A stretch of DNA of 64,000 nucleotides from Streptomyces sp. NBC_01445 (GCF_035918235.1 NZ_CP109485.1:9765001-9829000); one strand, 5' to 3'; counted from the first letter of the stretch, positions 1 to 9,216 are shown. Numbers and translations are program-made. Notes: a model not told the origin generated them from the sequence alone.

Positions 1-69
1 CTCCTGCGCCGCTGGCGTGAGGAGAACATCACCGACGCCCTCCAGGTCAAGGCCACCGCCTCGATCTGA
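1..69 (+). CDS. C-terminal end of an unidentified protein
   Basis: An open frame enters from the left edge and ends at a TGA at 67-69. The visible residues read LLRRWREENITDALQVKAT and then ASI. Only 22 residues are present, so no family can be named. Codon use has the GC-rich third positions expected of Streptomyces coding DNA. It runs convergently into the TnpB relic that follows. Confidence 0.35.
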   Translation, partial: LLRRWREENITDALQVKATASI

Positions 70-430
70 TGCGTCGACCGGTAGGGGCGGCGGTGCCGTC
101 CCGGGGCGTGAGGATCCCCGCCTGGACGGTCCGATGCCCGTACCCATCGCTGTGGTGGGTACGGGGTGGTGTCGTCCGGCGCCGGATCGGGTGCCGCAGG
201 GCCGCCTTCCGATCGCCATGGCGGCTGCGTCGTGGCGGACGGGTTTGCGCTTGCTGCTGGTCAGGGGCGTTTGCCAGTGCTGGGCGTCCCATTTCGAGGT
301 GTAGGTGGGGTCGATGGCCACGAGGGGGACACCGAGTTCGGCTGCCGTGGAAACCAGCCGGGTTCTGGAGGGGGGTTTGGCGTTGACGGTGTAGTGGTTG
401 GCGGTGTGAAGGCCGGGTACTCGGGGTGCA
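60..430 (-). pseudogene. TnpB (IS605 OrfB) C-terminal relic
   Basis: Read on the minus strand, this stretch gives ANHYTVNAKPPSRT, then AAELGVPLVAIDPTYTSKW and DAQHWQTPL, then RHDAAAMAIGRR. This is the C-terminal block of a Streptomyces TnpB subgroup in which the zinc-finger region is replaced by the SKWGAQHWQ signature. After AIGRR the frame shifts: the usual HPIRRRT tail continues in another frame, visible as LRHPIRRRTTPP. The N-terminal two thirds, including the first RuvC aspartate, is absent. It cannot be active. Confidence 0.7.
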
Positions 431-717
431 CGTGAAAGATGACGAGACAGAGAGTCGCCCGGCGGCGTACGTGGTTCTCCTCGATTCCGGTGAGGAGGCA
501 GTCCCCGAGATCAACCAATTTTTGTCCAGCCCATGCCGGCGGCTGTCTGCCGGTGATCGCGGCGGGTGATCTGTCTCCTCGGCCGGGCCGGCCCAGCCGC
601 GTCCGGCCTCAGCCTCTCGAGCTACGAGAGGCCATGCCCGCGCGGTATCCAGCGGCCTCCGGAGCCCAGGACGGGAAACGGCCTCCGTAACCCAGGATGG
701 GAAGGAGAACCCAAACG

Positions 718-1146
718 ATGGCGCGGATTTTCGTTGAGGGCGATGACTTGGTTGTGCATCTGTCATGGCGGGAAAGGGCAGCCGCTCGCCACGGCAATGT
801 GCGCGCGCCGCTGACCGCGGTGATCCGGGTGACCGTCGAACCCGACTGGTGGCGGGCTCTGCGCGGGGTCCCACGTAGAGGCGTATGGATCCCAGGGACG
901 TGGTGCATCGGCACGCGCAGCCACCAAGCCGGGATGGATTTCGTGGCCATACGGTCCGGCAGGCCAGTCGTGTGTGTCGAACTGCGGACCTCTTCCCCTG
1001 CTCCCTTCAGCCTCCTCGGCGTCTCTGTTCCCACCCCTGCGGAAGCCACGAACACGGCACAGTCGATCTGCGGAAAGGCACCACAGATCGACACATCCAC
1101 GCCTTGGCGGCAGCCGCTTCCCGTCCCCGGGGAGAACTCGGCCTGA
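718..1146 (+). CDS. Hypothetical protein, about 142 aa
   Basis: The ATG at 718 is preceded by GGAAGGAG at about 8 nt, which decides this start over an in-frame ATG 21 nt upstream. The protein begins MARIFVEGDDLVVHLSW and continues with TAVIRVTVEPDWWRAL and MDFVAIRSGRPVV. This alternation of strands with paired tryptophans resembles small Streptomyces PH-like proteins of unknown function. There is no signal peptide or membrane segment. The last 40 residues are Pro/Thr rich and look disordered. It stands alone between the TnpB relic and the convergent methyltransferase. Confidence 0.65.
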   Translation: MARIFVEGDDLVVHLSWRERAAARHGNVRAPLTAVIRVTVEPDWWRALRGVPRRGVWIPGTWCIGTRSHQAGMDFVAIRSGRPVVCVELRTSSPAPFSLLGVSVPTPAEATNTAQSICGKAPQIDTSTPWRQPLPVPGENSA

Positions 1147-1395
1147 GCAGCCGACGGCCGGTTGCCGAAGAGAGGTCGCCGATGAGCTCTGTCTCAGCTC
1201 AGCTCGTAGCGGCGATCCCGCGCCGGCCGAAGCACCACGGCTTCCTCATCCGCATCACGGTCTGACCGGGCCAGTGACGCCGCCGCCCAGCACTGCCCCC
1301 GAGCGCTTGCCGCCAGCCTCTTCACCCTCCGAAAGCGGAACCTGGCCCGCGGTGGCGTGTACCCGACCCTGGAAGCGGGAGACTGAGGCGACCGC

Positions 1396-2199
1396 TCACC
1401 GGGAGCCGGTCTTGCGGCCCACGCCCCCGTAGAACCCGATCCCCTCGGACCCGGCGGGCGGCGGGATGTCCGGGCGCCAGAACGGGGCCTGGGCCAGGCC
1501 GGGTTCGACCAGTTCGAACCCGGTGAAGAAGCGCTCGACCGCGGCGCGGGACCGCAGGTTCAAGGTGGCCGTGGCCTTGCTGTAGACGGCCTGAGCCGCA
1601 CTGCGGTCGGCGAAGTCGCCCGTGGCGTGGGAGAGGACGAGGAAGCTGCCGGGTGCCAGGGCGTCGCGCAAGGTGGCGACGATCCGCTCGGGCTCGTCCG
1701 CGTCGGTGAGGAAGTGCAGGACGGCGACGAGAAGCAGGGCGACCGGCTCGTCGAAGTCGATGACCTGACGGACGCCCGGGTGGTCGACGACGGAGCGCGG
1801 GTCGCGCAGGTCGGCCAGGGCGATGCCGGTGGCGCTGGAGCCACTGAGCAGGGCGCCCGCGTGCGCGCTCACGATCGGATCGTTGTCGACGTACGCGATC
1901 CGCACGTCGGGCGCGACGGCCTGCGCGGTCTCGTGCACGTTCGGCGCCGTGGGCAGGCCCGTGCCGATGTCGAGGATCTGGCGGACGCCGCTGTCCACGA
2001 CATGCCGGACGGCGCGCCCCAGGAAGGCGCGGTTGGCCCGCAGGCCGATGCGTACCTCGGGCGCGGCGGCGGCGAGTTCGTCACCGGCGCGCTGGTCCAC
2101 CTCGTAGTGGTCCTTGCCGCCGAGCAAGTAGTCGTAGATCCGGGCGGGATGCGGCTTGCTGGTGTCGATCTTTCCGGCGTGGAAGCCGTCCTGTCTCAC
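1396..2199 (-). CDS. SAM-dependent methyltransferase (DUF574 / Methyltransf_19 type)
   Basis: This 267-aa protein opens with IDTSKPHPARIYDYLLGGKDHY, the hallmark N-terminus of the DUF574 family of actinobacterial methyltransferases. The SAM-binding glycine motif is ILDIGTGLPTAPN near residue 75. An acidic residue for the ribose follows in YVDNDPIV, and motif IV-like LLLVAVLHFLTDADEPE comes later. Length matches the family (260-280 aa). Substrates of this family are mostly unknown; Streptomyces carry many copies. The start is the ATG at 2199 with GAGGGG upstream on the minus strand. It appears monocistronic. Family assignment is firm; the reaction partner is not known. Confidence 0.9.
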   Translation of the reverse strand: MRQDGFHAGKIDTSKPHPARIYDYLLGGKDHYEVDQRAGDELAAAAPEVRIGLRANRAFLGRAVRHVVDSGVRQILDIGTGLPTAPNVHETAQAVAPDVRIAYVDNDPIVSAHAGALLSGSSATGIALADLRDPRSVVDHPGVRQVIDFDEPVALLLVAVLHFLTDADEPERIVATLRDALAPGSFLVLSHATGDFADRSAAQAVYSKATATLNLRSRAAVERFFTGFELVEPGLAQAPFWRPDIPPPAGSEGIGFYGGVGRKTGSR

Positions 2200-2308
2200 G
2201 CTGAGCCCCTCCCGGCCTCGATGATCCCCCAGCCTGCCATATCAACCGCCGTGCACCTGACGGTAGTTGCTCTCATCGTCACACCACGCGGCGCATACTC
2301 CGTTCCCG

Positions 2309-2565
2309 CTACTCTTTGACGCTGCTCTCGGTCATGCCCGTCCGCCAGTACCGCTGCAGCACGAGCATCGCCTGGCGAGCGGGACGACGGAGGCGACGGC
2401 GCCGCCGATGGTGTACTGCATGAGTTCCGGCACCCGGTCGGCGGCTGTTTTCCACGTGGTGAGGCCGAGAGTGGCCGGGTACTTCCGGTCGTCGGAGAGC
2501 ATCACCAGGGGCAGGAAGTAGTTGTTCCAGACGCCTGCCACCGCACGGCTCGCCGTCCCGACAGC
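2309..2565 (-). pseudogene. C-terminal fragment of a sugar ABC transporter permease
   Basis: The minus strand reads VWNNYFLPLVMLSDDRKYP, then TLGLTTWKTAADRVPELM, then QYTIGGAVASVVPLA. This is the end of a CUT1-type permease of the MalG class. Close to position 2375 the frame breaks, and the family's final helix and tail (LVLQRYWRTGMTESSVKE, stop at 2309-2311) continue in a neighbouring frame. The rest of the permease and any partner genes are missing, so this is a decayed fragment. No other transporter gene lies nearby. Confidence 0.7.
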
Positions 2566-2970
2566 CATGCCCGGCAGAAGGCCGGTCGGTCGGCTCGGCT
2601 CCCCTCCGGGCACGACCTGACGGCCACCGCCACCGCCACTCCGCCTCCGCACCACCACCCCCACCCAGTGGCGGGCTCGCCGACGGCAGGCGGCCGACCG
2701 ACTACGTGTCGCACCGGTACGCCCGGTAATTCGTGTGGAAGCCCGCAGCCGGCGCTCTCCTCGTCCGGCAAGGGCCACAAGTGTCCATGTCCGCGGGTTC
2801 GGACGGTTCACAGGAGCGTGGCGGAGGTCCTGGTGCCCCCGGAGGAGCTCACCTTCGTCGACGGCTGCCGACACTGCACCCCCTCAGCCGATGCAGCCCA
2901 TGTTCGATGTCGGGACCAAATGGCTGTTGTTGTGCCATATTGCGCACATGCCCCCAACGAAAGGGTTGTC

Positions 2971-3699
2971 ATGAAGTTCGCAGTCATCGGTGGTACCGGC
3001 CTGATCGGTTCGCAGGTCGTCAAGGATCTGAACGCTGCCGGGCATGAGGCGGTACCGCACTCGAAGTCCACCGGAGTCGACGTCCTCACCGGCCAGGGAC
3101 TGGACGAGGCGGTGGCCGGAGCCGACGTCGTCATCAACCTCACGAACTCCCCGACCTTCGACGAAGCCTCCCCGGCCTTCTTCCAGACCTCCATGGACAA
3201 CCTTCTGGCCGCGGCCCACAAGGGCGGCGTCGGCCACTTCGTCATCCTCTCGATCGTCGGCACCGACCAGGTTCCGGAGCTGGACTACTACAGGGCCAAG
3301 ACGCTCCAGGAGCACATCCTCGCGAACGGGCCCGTCCCCTTCTCGATCGTCCGGGCGACGCAGTTCATGGAGTTCATGGACGCCGTCATGTCCTGGACCG
3401 CTGACGGCGACACCGTCCGGCTGCCCGCCACGCCGATTCAGCCGATCGCCGCAAAGGACGTTGCCGGCGCGGTGGCGGAGGTGGCCGCGGGCACCCCGCT
3501 GAACGGTATCCGCAACATCGCCGGTCCCGAGATCTTCCCTCTGGACGAGCTGGGCCGGATCACCCTGTCCCGCAAGGACGACAGCCGCACCGTCGTCACC
3601 GACCCCACCGCCGGCATGTTCGCCGTCGTCAGCGGCGACGTCCTGACCGACAAGGACGCCCACCTCGCCTCCACCCGCTACACCGACTGGCTCTCCTGA
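2971..3699 (+). CDS. Atypical short-chain NAD(P)H-binding reductase (NmrA/SDR-like)
   Basis: This 242-aa protein begins MKFAVIGGTGLIGSQV, with the Rossmann GGTGLIG at residues 7-13 that binds NAD(P). Further features are the strand ADVVINLTNSPTF, the segment GHFVILSIVGTD, and YYRAKTLQE, which is the Y-x3-K-like position of atypical SDRs. The substrate is unknown; relatives are annotated as NAD(P)H-binding proteins or quinone/isoflavone reductase-like. The ATG at 2971 was chosen because AAAGGG lies 5 nt upstream. A longer open frame back to 2668 has no good ribosome binding site or homology. It is monocistronic. Confidence 0.88.
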   Translation: MKFAVIGGTGLIGSQVVKDLNAAGHEAVPHSKSTGVDVLTGQGLDEAVAGADVVINLTNSPTFDEASPAFFQTSMDNLLAAAHKGGVGHFVILSIVGTDQVPELDYYRAKTLQEHILANGPVPFSIVRATQFMEFMDAVMSWTADGDTVRLPATPIQPIAAKDVAGAVAEVAAGTPLNGIRNIAGPEIFPLDELGRITLSRKDDSRTVVTDPTAGMFAVVSGDVLTDKDAHLASTRYTDWLS

Positions 3700-3830
3700 C
3701 TCGCTCGCGCCTTCCCGGGCGCGCGGGCCGCAGACGAACAAGCCCTGGCAGCCGTGGGCGACGGCACGAACTCGGCGCGGCGGCCAGGAGACAGCGGGGT
3801 CGGCCATTCATGCTGCGGTGTCAACGCCTG

Positions 3831-3873
<43 letters not shown>

Positions 3874-3920
3874 AACAGACTGGATGCTGACGCGACCGAG
3901 GTGCGTCTCGAGTTGGAGCT

Positions 3921-4060
3921 CGAGCGCGTGCCCGCGAGGCGTTGGCGGCGATCGTGTGGGTGGCGACCTCAGGTTGCACCTGGCGGCAGCTTCCGCCGGT
4001 GTTCGGGCAGAGCCGGCAGACGGTCTACCGGTGGTTTGTCCAGTGGAGCCGGGCCCGGGT
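3921..4060 (+). pseudogene. IS5-family transposase N-terminal fragment
   Basis: The plus strand reads ALAAIVWVATSGCTWRQLPP, then VFGQSRQTVYRWFVQWSRARV. This is the conserved N-terminal helix-turn-helix block of IS5-family transposases of actinomycetes. Homology stops at about 4060, where IS256-type sequence begins directly. No catalytic DDE residues remain. The junction suggests one element was deleted into or inserted into the other. Confidence 0.7.
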
Positions 4061-4376
4061 GCCGGGTTCACAAGATCGCCAACGTCGCGAACGCTCTGCC
4101 GAAGTCTGCCCAGCCCGGTGCGAAGAGGGCCCTGCAGCAGATCTACAACGCCGAAGACCGCGACCACGCCCTCCAGACCGTCGTCGAGTCGCCAAGACCT
4201 ACGGTGTGAAGTTCCCCAAGCTCGCGGAGTCCGCCCAACAGCGGTGGCGGGCCGTGAACGCACCCCACCTCGTCGCCCTCGTCTGCGCCGGAGCCTGCTT
4301 CGAACGCGGACACCTCGTCGAACGCCCCGAAATTCAGGCAGGCAGCCTGAACTACCCGTTGATCCATAGGATTTGA
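4061..4376 (+). pseudogene. IS256-family transposase remnant with internal deletion
   Basis: The first part reads KIANVANALPKSAQPGAKRA and LQQIYNAEDRDHAL, the IS256/Mutator central region. After a frame break it resumes as KTYGVKFPKL and jumps at once to ESAQQRWRAVNAPHLVALV and ERGHLVERPE, the C-terminal end of the same family. The block between, which in IS256 members holds the last catalytic acidic residue, is deleted. The N-terminus is also missing. It is inactive. Confidence 0.75.
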
Positions 4377-4404
4377 ACTACTACTCGCGCTACGCTGCTG
4401 TGTC

Positions 4405-5382
4405 GTGCAGGAGACGCGCCTCGACACTACTCGGATCCGGGCAGCTCGCCGGGTAATCGACCCGATTTTCCTCGACACTCCGCTGTACCGCTGCGAGGCG
4501 CTGGAGCCCGGCCTCGGGTGCACGGTGAGCATCAAGCTCGAAACGGCGAACCCGGTGCGCAGTTTCAAGGGCCGCGGCACCGAGGTGGTCGCGAGCCTGC
4601 TCGCCGACAATGGCTCGCGAGACGTGGTGTGCGCCAGTGCGGGCAACCTCGGCCAAGCCCTCGCTTGGTCCGGTCGCGGCCGGGGGCTCGACGTGACCGT
4701 CGTGGCATCCCGCTTTGCGACTGTGGCCAAGCTTGACCGCATCCGCGCGTTGGGCGCCAGGTTGGAGCTGGTGGACGGCGACCACGAGATGGCTCGCGAG
4801 CGGGCGGCGGCCATCGCGCGGTACGACGGCATCCGGCTGGTCGAAGACAGCCTGGACATCGAGACCTGCGAGGGCGCGGCGACCATCGGCCTGGAACTGG
4901 TGGACACCGTGCCGTCGTTCGACGCCGTCCTGATTGCTCTCGGCGGCGGGGCGCTGGCCACCGGTGTGGGTCATGTGGTGAAATCCTTGGCGCCCGAAGT
5001 AGAGGTGATCTGCGTCCAGCCGCTGGGCGCACCGGCGATGACCCACTCGTGGCGCGGGCGGCGCGTCGTCACCACCGACTCGACCGACACCATTGCTGAC
5101 GGCGTCGCCGGCCGACGCCCCATCCCGGCCGTCCTGGACGATCTCCTCGTGGTCGCTGACGACGCCGTCCTGGTCCAGGAGGCGTCAATCATCGCCGGTA
5201 TGCGGATGCTCCTCGACCACGCCGGCCTCGTCGTCGAACCGTCGGCAGCGCTCGGCATCGCGGCAATCCTCGAAGACCGTGCCCGCTTCGCCGGCCGACA
5301 TGTAGTCACCATCGTGTGCGGCAGCAATGTCGACGTAGACGCCTATCACCGCTGGGTCGGCGGGGCTCCCAGGACTCCCTGA
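4405..5382 (+). CDS. PLP-dependent threonine/serine dehydratase-like enzyme
   Basis: This 325-aa fold-type II PLP enzyme has the lysine motif SFKGRGTE near residues 53-60, where the lysine forms the Schiff base. The substrate loop CASAGNLGQALAWSGR corresponds to the family's SxGNH/Q loop. The phosphate-binding glycine loop is ALGGGALATG, and CGSNVD lies near the C-terminus. Length matches catabolic threonine dehydratases without an ACT domain (about 320 aa), so it is probably not feedback-regulated. Other fold-type II activities such as racemase or diaminopropionate lyase are possible. The start is a GTG at 4405 without a clear ribosome binding site. Flanking DNA is IS debris. Confidence 0.85.
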   Translation: MQETRLDTTRIRAARRVIDPIFLDTPLYRCEALEPGLGCTVSIKLETANPVRSFKGRGTEVVASLLADNGSRDVVCASAGNLGQALAWSGRGRGLDVTVVASRFATVAKLDRIRALGARLELVDGDHEMARERAAAIARYDGIRLVEDSLDIETCEGAATIGLELVDTVPSFDAVLIALGGGALATGVGHVVKSLAPEVEVICVQPLGAPAMTHSWRGRRVVTTDSTDTIADGVAGRRPIPAVLDDLLVVADDAVLVQEASIIAGMRMLLDHAGLVVEPSAALGIAAILEDRARFAGRHVVTIVCGSNVDVDAYHRWVGGAPRTP

Positions 5383-5724
5383 CATCGAGTGGTTCACGTC
5401 CAAGGCCGGCTCTCAGCGCATCCGACATCGTCAACGTCCCCCAGTGGTACGGCCTTCGCGACCCTCTGCCAAGAACTCGAGGAGTCCGACGACGAGGATG
5501 TCGAAAAGGGCGTAGACGCTCTGCGTGCCCCCAGACGCTCCCACTCCGCATTCGTCAGATCTCCGGCCCATGGAACCAGCCCCTCGATCCGGGTCTTACG
5601 AATGTGACAACCTGCCGTCATGTCAGCACAGCTCCGAGAACGTGCAGGCCGCCACCCGACGATGCTTGGGCCGTGGAACTGAGCGACGTTGTTCCCGCTC
5701 AGTTCCCGACTCGGTGGAATGCTC

Positions 5725-5985
5725 ATGGCCCTGGCTGGTGTGATCACGGCGTCTGAGCCGTTCTGGATGGCTCCGGTCACCGTGTTGAGGCCGCGGTCCT
5801 TCAAGAAGCTGCTGACGGTGCTGCGGCGCCATGGCGCCGCCACGGTCCGCAAGGGTCGGCTGTCGCAACGACTGCAAGGCGTGGGAGGACTCCGGTGCCA
5901 AAGCTGCCGTCGGTCACACGATGACCGTCGCGGATGGCGGCTACCCGCGCACAAGGACTCGAGCCCACACCTGTCCGAAGATTGT
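5725..5985 (+). pseudogene. IS5-type transposase remnant with internal deletion
   Basis: From the ATG at 5725 the frame reads MALAGVITASEPFWMAPV and FKKLLTVLRRHGAATVRKG, a typical N-terminus of a Streptomyces IS5-group transposase. Around 5860 it jumps, in another frame, to NDCKAWEDSGAKAAVG and MTVADGGY, which belongs to the central/C-terminal catalytic domain. About 100 residues are missing between. A short minus-strand piece near 5560 (DLTNAEWERLG) may be a second transposase fragment. The rest of 5383-5724 holds nothing recognisable. Confidence 0.65.
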
Positions 5986-6013
5986 TTACAGACAAGCCTT
6001 GAGGCTGGGCCGG

Positions 6014-6229
6014 CTATTTCTTGCCCTGCTCGTCGTTTTCCTTGAAGCAGACGATGAACCAATTTCCGGAGCCTGACTGGGTGAGTGAGCCGGTCGTGCC
6101 GGGGACATCGGAGCAGGAGAAGGTATCGACGACTCCGTCCTTGTCCATCTTCAGGACCTTGTAGTCGGCGTGCGGGTCAGTGCAGTCGAGCTTCTTGGTC
6201 TTCGCTTCATTGGTTCTGCCAGTCGACAT
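6014..6229 (-). pseudogene. LppU/SCO3897-like lipoprotein, C-terminal fragment
   Basis: This 71-aa minus-strand frame reads KLDCTDPHADYKVLKMDKDG, then TFSCSDVPGTTG, then NWFIVCFKENDEQ. The spaced cysteines and the DYKVLK block are those of the LppU/SCO3897 family of secreted actinobacterial proteins. The signal peptide, lipobox and first half of the domain are absent. The ATG at 6229 has no good ribosome binding site. It is most likely a truncated copy, though a short expressed protein cannot be excluded. Confidence 0.55.
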
Positions 6230-6752
6230 CGGGGCTTGCTGTCAACGGGCGCGGGGGCAGGGCCCGCAGCAGCGGGAGCCCACGCGCTCCCGCCCATCAG
6301 TTGCCAAGTCACCGACCAGCGCTACCTTTACCCCGACACCAGATCAAGCCGAGCGCCCCGCGGACACGGAGACCGGGACGAGCAGCTCGACCCACCTGCA
6401 GGTGTACGACCACAGGGCAGCAGATGCTGCCCCGTCCGCAGCACAGCCACCCTCGTGCAGTCGGCTCACACCACCAGGCAAGCGCTGCGTACAACGACGC
6501 CACTACGGCTCTTCGAACCTGGTGTCATCCGGATCGCCAACAGGTCGTAGTTGCCAACTGAGGCGGACATTCAGGGCCAACTGCCGCAGCCCTAGCAGAC
6601 GTTCTTGAGCGGTACCCGGAGTCGGCGCTCGCCGCGTTGGCGACCGGCAGGTCGAACTGCCTGGCAGTTGCGGTGCCGGATCGGCCGAGCACGCGCTGGT
6701 CTGATCACATGGCGGGTGGACATTGCCTGTTCACTTGGCTGATCATGGTCTG
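6230..6752. other. Intergenic stretch without a recognisable gene
   Basis: Open frames here are short, rich in Arg/Pro/Ser, and have no homology that I recognise on either strand. The last ~100 nt must hold the promoter of the downstream sigma factor gene. No convincing hairpin or repeat was found. Confidence 0.5.
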
Positions 6753-7697
6753 ATGTCGCTCCATGCGTATGAGGCCGATCTGTTCGAGGGTTCCCGAGGC
6801 CGGCTGGAGGCGATCGCCTATCGGCTGCTCGGTTCGGCCGGTGATGCCGAGGACGCGGTGCAGGACACGTATCTGCGCTGGCATGCCGCGGACCGGGAAT
6901 TGATCGAGACGCCCGAGGCGTGGCTGACGAAGGTGCTCACCAACCTCTGCCTCAATCAGCTCACTTCGGCGCGGGTCCGGCGGGAGACTTATGTGGGGCA
7001 GTGGCTCCCGGAGCCGGTGCTGGCCGGAGACCCGATGCTCGGGCCGGCCGACACCGTCGAACAGCGCGAGTCGGTCTCCCTCGCGATGCTCACCCTCATG
7101 GAGCGGCTGTCGCCCAATGAGCGCGCGGTGTACGTACTACGCGAGGCGTTCGGCTACCCGCACCGCGATATCGCGGAGATCCTCGACCTCACCGAGGCGA
7201 ACTGCCAGCAGATCCACCGGCGTGCCAAGCAGCACCTCACCGCCGAGCGGGCCCGCACCGAGGTCGACGCGGACGCCGCGCGCAAGGCGGTCGAGGAGTT
7301 CCTCGCCGCAGCCCTCAGCGGCGACACCGAACCGCTGATCCGGCTGCTGACCGCAGACGCGGTCAGCGTCGCCGACGGCGGCGCCAAGGTCCAGGCCCGC
7401 AGGACCCCGGTCATCGGCGCGCTCGGGATCGCGCGCTACCTGCGGGGGCTGTTCCGGCCCGGCGCCGACAAGCGGGCCGCGGTCGGTGGCAGCGCGGCGG
7501 TGCACGCCGCCGTCGTCAACGGCGGCCCCGCGCTGCTGATCACGGCCGGCGAGCGCGTCGTCGGCGTGATGTGCCTCCACACGACCCCTGACGGCGTCGG
7601 GGCGCTCCATATCCAGGTCAACCCCGACAAACTGGAACGCTTCACCAGCAGGTGGGCGGCCGCGGGTGCCCACCGTCCGCTCACGGAGATCTGGTGA
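6753..7697 (+). CDS. sigJ: ECF41-type RNA polymerase sigma factor (SigJ family)
   Basis: This 314-aa protein has sigma region 2 at about residues 8-70 (RLEAIAYRLLGSAGDAEDAV, then QDTYLRW) and region 4 at about 110-160 (LSPNERAVYVLREAFGYPH, then DIAEILDLTEANCQQIHRR). A SnoaL-like domain follows to the C-terminus. Both ECF41 signatures are present: WLPEPV in the linker and NPDKLERF near the end. In this class the C-terminal domain, not a separate anti-sigma factor, modulates activity, and targets are often adjacent COE-type (carboxymuconolactone decarboxylase, oxidoreductase, epimerase) genes. That fits the flavin oxidoreductase 81 nt downstream. The start ATG at 6753 fits the family N-terminus; an ATG 30 nt upstream is possible. 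Confidence 0.92.
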   Translation: MSLHAYEADLFEGSRGRLEAIAYRLLGSAGDAEDAVQDTYLRWHAADRELIETPEAWLTKVLTNLCLNQLTSARVRRETYVGQWLPEPVLAGDPMLGPADTVEQRESVSLAMLTLMERLSPNERAVYVLREAFGYPHRDIAEILDLTEANCQQIHRRAKQHLTAERARTEVDADAARKAVEEFLAAALSGDTEPLIRLLTADAVSVADGGAKVQARRTPVIGALGIARYLRGLFRPGADKRAAVGGSAAVHAAVVNGGPALLITAGERVVGVMCLHTTPDGVGALHIQVNPDKLERFTSRWAAAGAHRPLTEIW

Positions 7698-7701
7698 CCC
7701 A

Positions 7702-7728
7702 CGTCACAGGTGATACCTGTCAGGGATC
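7702..7728 (+). promoter_or_regulatory. Candidate ECF41-like promoter and ACAGGT palindrome
   Basis: CGTCACA at 7702-7708 differs at one base from the TGTCACA element reported for ECF41 promoters. At the expected 16-nt spacing the downstream element is GATC rather than CGTC, so the match is partial. ACAGGT-GAT-ACCTGT at 7706-7720 is a perfect palindrome overlapping it. Both lie between the sigma gene and the oxidoreductase. Confidence 0.3.
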
Positions 7729-7778
7729 GCGTGGCTGTCCGGTTCAGGAGGTGAGTCCAACCGGATAGGGAGCGAACC

Positions 7779-8969
7779 ATGAAGCACCGCATTGTCGTCC
7801 TCGGGGCCGGATACGCCGGAGCCATCACCGCCGGTCGCCTCGCCAAGCGGCTGCACCGCGACGACGTCGAGATCACCCTCGTCAACGGCGACGCCGAGTT
7901 CGTCGAGCGCATACGTCTGCACCAGCTCGCCAGCGGGCAGGACCTGCCGAGTCGTCTGCTCCGCGACGTCTACGCGGGCACCGGTGTGCGGGTCCGGCAG
8001 GCATGGGTCACCGCGGTCGACGCGGACCGCAAGACCGTCGAGGTCGCAGGCGGGCAGGGCGCCGAGACCCTCGACTACGACACCCTCGTGTACGCCCTGG
8101 GGAGCACCGGCACTGACCACGGCGTCCCCGGTGTCGCCGAGTACGCCCACAGCGTCGCCGGGAAGCAGGACGCGCTGCGACTGCGGGCGCGCCTGGGCGA
8201 GTTGGCGCGGGGCGGGACCGTGCTGGTCGCGGGCGGCGGCCTGACCGGCATCGAGGCGGCCGCCGAGATCGCGGAGGCACGCCCGGACCTCAAGGTCACC
8301 ATCGCCGCCCGCGACGGCGTCGGCGACTGGCTCAGCGACAAGGCCCAGCGTCACCTGCGCGACGTCTTCGACCGGCTCGGCATCACGGTCCACGAGCGGG
8401 CCGACATCACGCGCGTCCGGGCGACCGGGGTAGTCACCGGTGCGGCCGGGGAGATCCCGGCCCAAGTGACCGTGTGGACAGCGGGCTTCACCGTGCACCC
8501 GATCGCGGCCGCCAGCACCCTGAAGGTGTCCGACACCGGGCGGATCGTCGTCGACGGCACCATGCGCTCGGTCTCGCACCCCCATGTGTACGCCGTCGGC
8601 GACGCCGCGTGGGCCGAAGGGGCGGGCGGCAAGCCGTTGCGGATGTCCTGCGCCACGGCGACTCCGATGGCTTGGCAGGCCGCCGACGCCCTCGCCGCCC
8701 GCCTGACCGGCCGCAAGGTTCCCGAGGCCCCCATCGGCTACAACGCCCAGTGCGTCAGCCTCGGACGCCGCGCGGGAATCCTCCAACGTGTGACCGCCGA
8801 CGACCAGATGACGTCGAGCGTCTTCACGGGTCGGGCCGGCGCCCGCATCAAGGAGCTCATCTGCGCGGGCGCGGCCTGGAGCGTCTCGCACCCGACCATG
8901 ATGCTGCCGAGCCGCCGCCGCCACCTCGCGGTGGCCGTCGAAACGGATTCCCGACCCGTCACCCTGTGA
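7779..8969 (+). CDS. FAD-dependent pyridine nucleotide oxidoreductase (NDH-2-like)
   Basis: This 396-aa enzyme starts MKHRIVVLGAGYAGAITAG, a dinucleotide-binding motif for FAD. A second motif, VLVAGGGLTGIEAAAE, near residue 148 binds NAD(P)H. The second FAD contact is HVYAVGDAAWAEG near residue 270. Length and order match type II NADH dehydrogenase-like and COE-class oxidoreductases. GGGAG lies 8 nt before the ATG. The electron acceptor cannot be told from sequence; quinone is typical of the group. Its position directly behind an ECF41 sigma gene makes it the probable regulon target. A strong terminator hairpin follows at 9033-9065. Confidence 0.88.
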   Translation: MKHRIVVLGAGYAGAITAGRLAKRLHRDDVEITLVNGDAEFVERIRLHQLASGQDLPSRLLRDVYAGTGVRVRQAWVTAVDADRKTVEVAGGQGAETLDYDTLVYALGSTGTDHGVPGVAEYAHSVAGKQDALRLRARLGELARGGTVLVAGGGLTGIEAAAEIAEARPDLKVTIAARDGVGDWLSDKAQRHLRDVFDRLGITVHERADITRVRATGVVTGAAGEIPAQVTVWTAGFTVHPIAAASTLKVSDTGRIVVDGTMRSVSHPHVYAVGDAAWAEGAGGKPLRMSCATATPMAWQAADALAARLTGRKVPEAPIGYNAQCVSLGRRAGILQRVTADDQMTSSVFTGRAGARIKELICAGAAWSVSHPTMMLPSRRRHLAVAVETDSRPVTL

Positions 8970-9032
8970 GAGGCCGGTCGCTGCGCGGCGTCGAACGCGA
9001 CCGGGTTGGATGGCAGGCCGACTGGATCGGAT

Positions 9033-9065
9033 GGCAAGGGACATCGGCCCCTGATGTCCCTTGCC
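9033..9065 (+). terminator. Hairpin terminator after the oxidoreductase
   Basis: GGCAAGGGACATC at 9033-9045 pairs perfectly with GATGTCCCTTGCC at 9053-9065 across a 7-nt loop. It lies 64 nt after the oxidoreductase stop and before the convergent SnoaL gene, so it may act in both directions. No long T tract follows, as is common in Streptomyces. Confidence 0.75.
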
Positions 9066-9216
9066 GAAAGATTTGGCCCCGCCACAAGTGACCTGGCCCG
9101 ATTCGCCTGTGATCGCAGGTGACCTGGTTCGCCAGTCGTCTCGTGACACTGAATCTTGTTCGAGAGCCCCGAAGGCTGATCAGCGGGGAGCACATGTCGC
9201 CGCGTCGTTCTGGCAT

